From Myxococcota bacterium (lineage in GTDB: Bacteria > Myxococcota_C > UBA6777): a DNA stretch of 36,977 bases. The notes beneath the pieces were generated by a model. That model did no database searches. It saw only the letters and a list, made by a program, of their open reading frames with translations, and was not told the DNA's origin. The position numbers were made by a program, and so were the translations under genes. The DNA lies in assembly GCA_023150835.1 (NCBI GenBank), contig JAKLKB010000066.1:23114-60090 (forward strand), read 5' to 3'. Positions 33,301-36,977 of the stretch are shown piece after piece (position 1 is the stretch's first letter; every line of letters starts with the position of its first letter).

Positions 33301-36300
33301 AGAGACCGTCCTAATCTGCCATTCTCTCGGATGCCGTAAGGCGTTGAGCACGAAGAGATCCGCGAAGTCTTGCGCGCTCTTGATCCTGCCATTCTCTCGG
33401 ATGCCGTAAGGCGTTGAGCACGACGCGGGCAAGCGACAAAGCGCCCCTCCTCAAACCCTGCCATTCTCTCGGATGCCGTAAGGCGTTGAGCACTCTCGGC
33501 GGTGCTTCGACCAGTTCGGACGGTTCAATCTGCCATTCTCTCGGATGCCGTAAGGCGTTGAGCACTTGAGGGCTTTGGGATCGCATGGAATTAAGGAAGG
33601 ACTGCCATTCTCTCGGATGCCGTAAGGCGTTGAGCACTGGACTTTTCAACGAACACTTATTCGCCTGTTGCGGGACTGCCATTCTCTCGGATGCCGTAAG
33701 GCGTTGAGCACCCACCCAACACTCCCAAGTCTCCCCCCCGTGGGGCGCTGCCATTCTCTCGGATGCCGTAAGGCGTTGAGCACAAGAGAGGGAAAAGAAA
33801 AAAACAAAGCGCGATCCCACTGCCATTCTCTCGGATGCCGTAAGGCGTTGAGCACGGGGCGCGGTTGTTTTCTGCGCCCTCTTTGCCGCGCCTGCCATTC
33901 TCTCGGATGCCGTAAGGCGTTGAGCACTACCCTCCCACTTCTACGCAGCGATCCGCTGCGTCAAAGTCTGCCATTCTCTCGGATGCCGTAAGGCGTTGAG
34001 CACGCAAGCAAATCTTGTGTAAGTTCGGCTTGAGGACTGACTGCCATTCTCTCGGATGCCGTAAGGCGTTGAGCACAGCCTGCCTTGCCTGCAAAAAGGC
34101 ATGCGGAAGTGTTCTGCCATTCTCTCGGATGCCGTAAGGCGTTGAGCACACGCAAATCACCTCGATAGCAAAAGCCCCCTACGCGGCTGCCATTCTCTCG
34201 GATGCCGTAAGGCGTTGAGCACATCTCTATCATCCGAATCTATGCTATTCCTTAGACCTGCCATTCTCTCGGATGCCGTAAGGCGTTGAGCACATGGTGG
34301 ATATGGCGGCTCGTATGCCGGGTCAAGTGGGTCTGCCATTCTCTCGGATGCCGTAAGGCGTTGAGCACAGAATGGAGCACCGATATTGCCCAGAAAGCTA
34401 TCCTGCCATTCTCTCGGATGCCGTAAGGCGTTGAGCACCCGGTAAAATCTCGCATGCTTGGCAGACTGGGAACCTGCCATTCTCTCGGATGCCGTAAGGC
34501 GTTGAGCACTACCAAGAAAAGTCTGCGTAAGCGCTAGGTGAGGATCTGCCATTCTCTCGGATGCCGTAAGGCGTTGAGCACTCCGCGTTGGGGCGCGTGG
34601 ACAGGTGCAATTGGTCCTGCCATTCTCTCGGATGCCGTAAGGCGTTGAGCACTATTTTGGTTGTTTGGGCTGTCTTTTTGCGGTCATCCTGCCATTCTCT
34701 CGGATGCCGTAAGGCGTTGAGCACCTATGCGCTACCGATATGTTGTAGGCACGGTGCATCCTGCCATTCTCTCGGATGCCGTAAGGCGTTGAGCACAAAC
34801 TCCCCCAACAACGCTTGAGCTTTTGACTGATCTGCCATTCTCTCGGATGCCGTAAGGCGTTGAGCACTTTGTATCACCCACCGAGGCGAGGTGACAGACA
34901 TTTCTGCCATTCTCTCGGATGCCGTAAGGCGTTGAGCACACGATTCGCCACTGCCCATCGAGGCGATCCCGAACAAGCTGCCATTCTCTCGGATGCCGTA
35001 AGGCGTTGAGCACTACTGGTGGAATTGGGTACATTTGAACATGATCGGCCCCTGCCATTCTCTCGGATGCCGTAAGGCGTTGAGCACACACAGGTCGCGG
35101 CAGAGTGCTTTCGCGTGTTGCCTGCCATTCTCTCGGATGCCGTAAGGCGTTGAGCACCTCAAGAGTAGCGCTAAGGACAGCACAGCGAAACCTGCCATTC
35201 TCTCGGATGCCGTAAGGCGTTGAGCACTACCAAGAAAAGTCTGCGTAAGCAAAGTCTGCGTAAGCCTGCCATTCTCTCGGATGCCGTAAGGCGTTGAGCA
35301 CTAAGCAAAGGGCTACAAGGCAAGCTGATCCCGCGTGTCTGCCATTCTCTCGGATGCCGTAAGGCGTTGAGCACGGGCTGGATCTGTGGGATGCCTTCTC
35401 TTCGCGGGCTGCCATTCTCTCGGATGCCGTAAGGCGTTGAGCACAAGGCGCGTTTGTTTGTTCCCTTCTCCATTGTTTCAACCTGCCATTCTCTCGGATG
35501 CCGTAAGGCGTTGAGCACGATAATTTCGCCGCGTTCTGCTTGCTTTGTTCGTCGTCTGCCATTCTCTCGGATGCCGTAAGGCGTTGAGCACCTCCAGCTC
35601 TGTGTAGTCAAAAGGGTTGGCGTACCTGCCATTCTCTCGGATGCCGTAAGGCGTTGAGCACCTCGGTGCGTGGTACAATATGCCCCTTTTTTCCCTCGCT
35701 GCCATTCTCTCGGATGCCGTAAGGCGTTGAGCACACGGTGTTCCCCAAATTCCCGTACATTCTGGGGAGAGTCTGCCATTCTCTCGGATGCCGTAAGGCG
35801 TTGAGCACGGATACCCGAAGCGGTGATCGTTGTCGAAGTGATCCTGCCATTCTCTCGGATGCCGTAAGGCGTTGAGCACTAAATCCCTTCGTCTTGAAAG
35901 GCGATCTCCAACACCTGCCATTCTCTCGGATGCCGTAAGGCGTTGAGCACGAGAAGTCTTTCTAGCCCTACTCTGGAGCGTCGCCTGCCATTCTCTCGGA
36001 TGCCGTAAGGCGTTGAGCACTCGGACGGGCGGGCTTTTACAACAACACGCAATTTGCTGCCATTCTCTCGGATGCCGTAAGGCGTTGAGCACAGCACAGC
36101 ACGGGCGGCGATCTAGAAAAACTTGTTTTGCTGCAAAACTGCCATTCTCTCGGATGCCGTAAGGCGTTGAGCACGATAATTTCGCCGCGTTCTGCTTGCT
36201 TTGTTCGTCGTGCTGCCATTCTCTCGGATGCCGTAAGGCGTTGAGCACAATCGTCATGCTCCCAAGGTTTTCAGGATAGGCGTCCTGCCATTCTCTCGGA

Positions 36301-36463
36301 TGCCGTAAGGCGTTGAGCACTATTCGACTTGCGCAAAAATTACATTGATCATCGTCTGCCATTCTCTCGGATGCCGTAAGGCGTTGAGCACGTTCAGGTA
36401 AAACCACCGAGCCGAGAGGTGAAGATTCTGCCATTCTCTCGGATGCCGTAAGGCGTTGAGCAC
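30333..36463 (+). CRISPR. CRISPR array, 85 repeats of 36 nt and 84 spacers
   Basis: I count 85 repeats by position, from 30333 to 36428. All look identical; the unit begins CTGCCATTCTCTCG and ends GATGCCGTAAGGCGTT plus GAGCAC. Spacers are 34-43 nt, mostly 35-38. The plus-strand RNA can fold ATGCC/GGCGT with one G.U pair around a GUAA loop. Minus-strand RNA would have a C-A mismatch there. Cutting after GGCG leaves the 8-nt handle UUGAGCAC, which resembles the AUUGAAAC type of other type I systems. Repeats are open in all frames on minus, which creates many false open reading frames. Two spacer pairs are related (72/81 and 58/68). Confidence 0.99.
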
Positions 36464-36548
36464 GAAAAGCATAAGCTTTAGAAGAAATCGGTGCGAGCGA
36501 AGAAGCGGGGGCAGAGGCGATCAATTGACGCGCTGGACATCGGAGATA

Positions 36549-36572
36549 TCATTTCTCTCGGCTTTATAGCAC
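36549..36572 (+). repeat. decayed CRISPR repeat remnant at the trailer end
   Basis: TCATTTCTCTCGG, followed by CTTTAT and then AGCAC, looks like the left half (CATTCTCTCGG, with one extra T) and the last five bases of the repeat with the hairpin lost. It lies 85 nt beyond the last intact repeat. If real it marks the old, leader-distal end. Confidence 0.4.
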
Positions 36573-36765
36573 GGGACGATTGAACTGGTGATGAAAAGAA
36601 AGCCGCAGCATCCGTGATCTTCAATCTTCGACTGCTTACCTTTTCAATCGACCTCTGCTATCAAACAATCGATTTGTTGGTTTGAAAAACGTTCGAAATC
36701 GTATCTAGGAGCGACTCGTGGACAAATCCCCGTGTTCGCGGTATTTCAAGCGAAAGCGTCGTTTG

Positions 36766-36847
36766 TGTTGAAAAACATTGATCTTTTCGCCGATACAGGG
36801 TCAAGGGAGCGGTGCTCCCTTGCGGGGTGTGGGGTGGCACCCCATAC
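36766..36847 (-). repeat. dispersed palindromic element, copy C
   Basis: Read on minus: a hairpin TGGGGT/ACCCCA, then ACCCCGCAAGGGAGC with a 9-bp stem CAAGGGAGC/GCTCCCTTG (36802-36822), then ACCC and ATCGGCGAAAAG, and a TTTTTCAACA tail. Its closest relative in the window is copy A. It is inverted relative to copy B on the other side of the CRISPR-Cas locus. Confidence 0.8.
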
Positions 36848-36914
36848 GCGCCTTGTTAAGGTGGAAACCTCGTAGAGTCGGTCTTGATCGCCTTTTTTTT
36901 CTCCCCCCCTCAAT

Positions 36915-36933
36915 CCCCCCGGCCAACGGGGGG
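36915..36933. repeat. C6/G6 palindrome
   Basis: CCCCCC and GGGGGG flank GGCCAAC, and CCAAC can also pair with GTTGG just downstream. It is a GC-rich hairpin of the type seen as short dispersed elements. Its role is unknown. Confidence 0.5.
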
Positions 36934-36977
36934 AAGTTGGAACGGGCAGCGTCTGCATTTCGTGCATACAGCGTGCG

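Larger units (their letters stand above)
36464..36977. other. non-coding trailer region after the array
   Basis: A 514-nt stretch with no credible gene. It holds a decayed repeat remnant (36549-36572), repeat copy C (36766-36847) and a C6/G6 palindrome (36915-36933). A short frame at 36718 (GTG, 17 codons, AGGAG upstream) is too small to support. Confidence 0.6.

Noticed and set aside
30386-36524. Many open frames on minus across the array, with repeated peptides such as LNALRHPREWQ, STPYGIRENGR and QRLTASERMA
   Set aside because: They are the three minus-strand translations of the stop-free CRISPR repeat, not genes.
36464-36600. Leader on the right side of the array
   Set aside because: No promoter toward the array was found there. 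Hairpin strand, handle, cas2 proximity and the remnant repeat favour the left side.
36718-36771. 17-codon frame with AGGAG and GTG start
   Set aside because: Too short and without family or context support.
1-36977. tRNA, rRNA, insertion sequences or transposase genes
   Set aside because: None recognised on either strand. The only mobile-like signals are the short palindromic elements.

Overview
The window (about 37 kb, moderately GC-rich) looks like a chromosome segment of a Myxococcota/Bradymonadota-type (former deltaproteobacterial) bacterium. Clues are a trmD operon carrying an extra SAM-dependent RNA methyltransferase, a PEGA-domain protein with a long Pro/Arg tract, paired Kelch lipoproteins, an FHA protein, and a Myxococcus 'dev'-like CRISPR-Cas locus. 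No species can be named from the sequence alone.

Left part (1-10.3 kb), mostly minus strand: a partial membrane-anchored c-type cytochrome, a lipoprotein, an FHA protein, then ruvC on plus. Next, read from right to left, comes the translation/RNA cluster ffh - rpsP - khpA - rimM - trmD - RNA methyltransferase - rplS - rnhB - yraN. A DUF4870-like membrane protein lies upstream of ffh. Promoter-like sites are visible upstream of ffh, rplS and the FHA gene.

Middle part (10.4-20.1 kb), plus strand: pyruvate kinase, a large exported PEGA/TPR-like protein with 33-nt tandem repeats, two Kelch-type lipoproteins and a TgpA-type membrane transglutaminase.

Right part (20.1-37 kb): a complete type I CRISPR-Cas locus of the kind NCBI labels I-MYXAN (DevTRS-like). 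The order is WYL regulator - cas6 - cas3 - cas8 (DevT/Cmx8) - cas7 (DevR) - cas5 (DevS) - [two degenerate repeats] - cas4-cas1 fusion - cas2 - leader - array. The array has 85 identical 36-nt repeats and 84 spacers (30333-36463). Repeat hairpin geometry (GNRA loop, G.U wobble), an 8-nt 3' handle (TTGAGCAC), a promoter-like site just before the first repeat, and duplicate spacers sharing their left ends all say the array is transcribed on plus, away from cas2. Two inverted copies of a dispersed palindromic element lie outside the locus on either side.

The most interesting unexplained structure is in the cas5/cas4-cas1 gap. Two CRISPR-repeat-like sequences there keep the repeat hairpin, one with a GTAA-to-GCAA loop change that preserves the GNRA class. 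Both carry a changed handle and they flank a 57-nt palindromic insert. This is the layout expected of a crRNA-like regulatory RNA (CreA/CreR-like) or of internal Cas6 cleavage sites in the cas mRNA.
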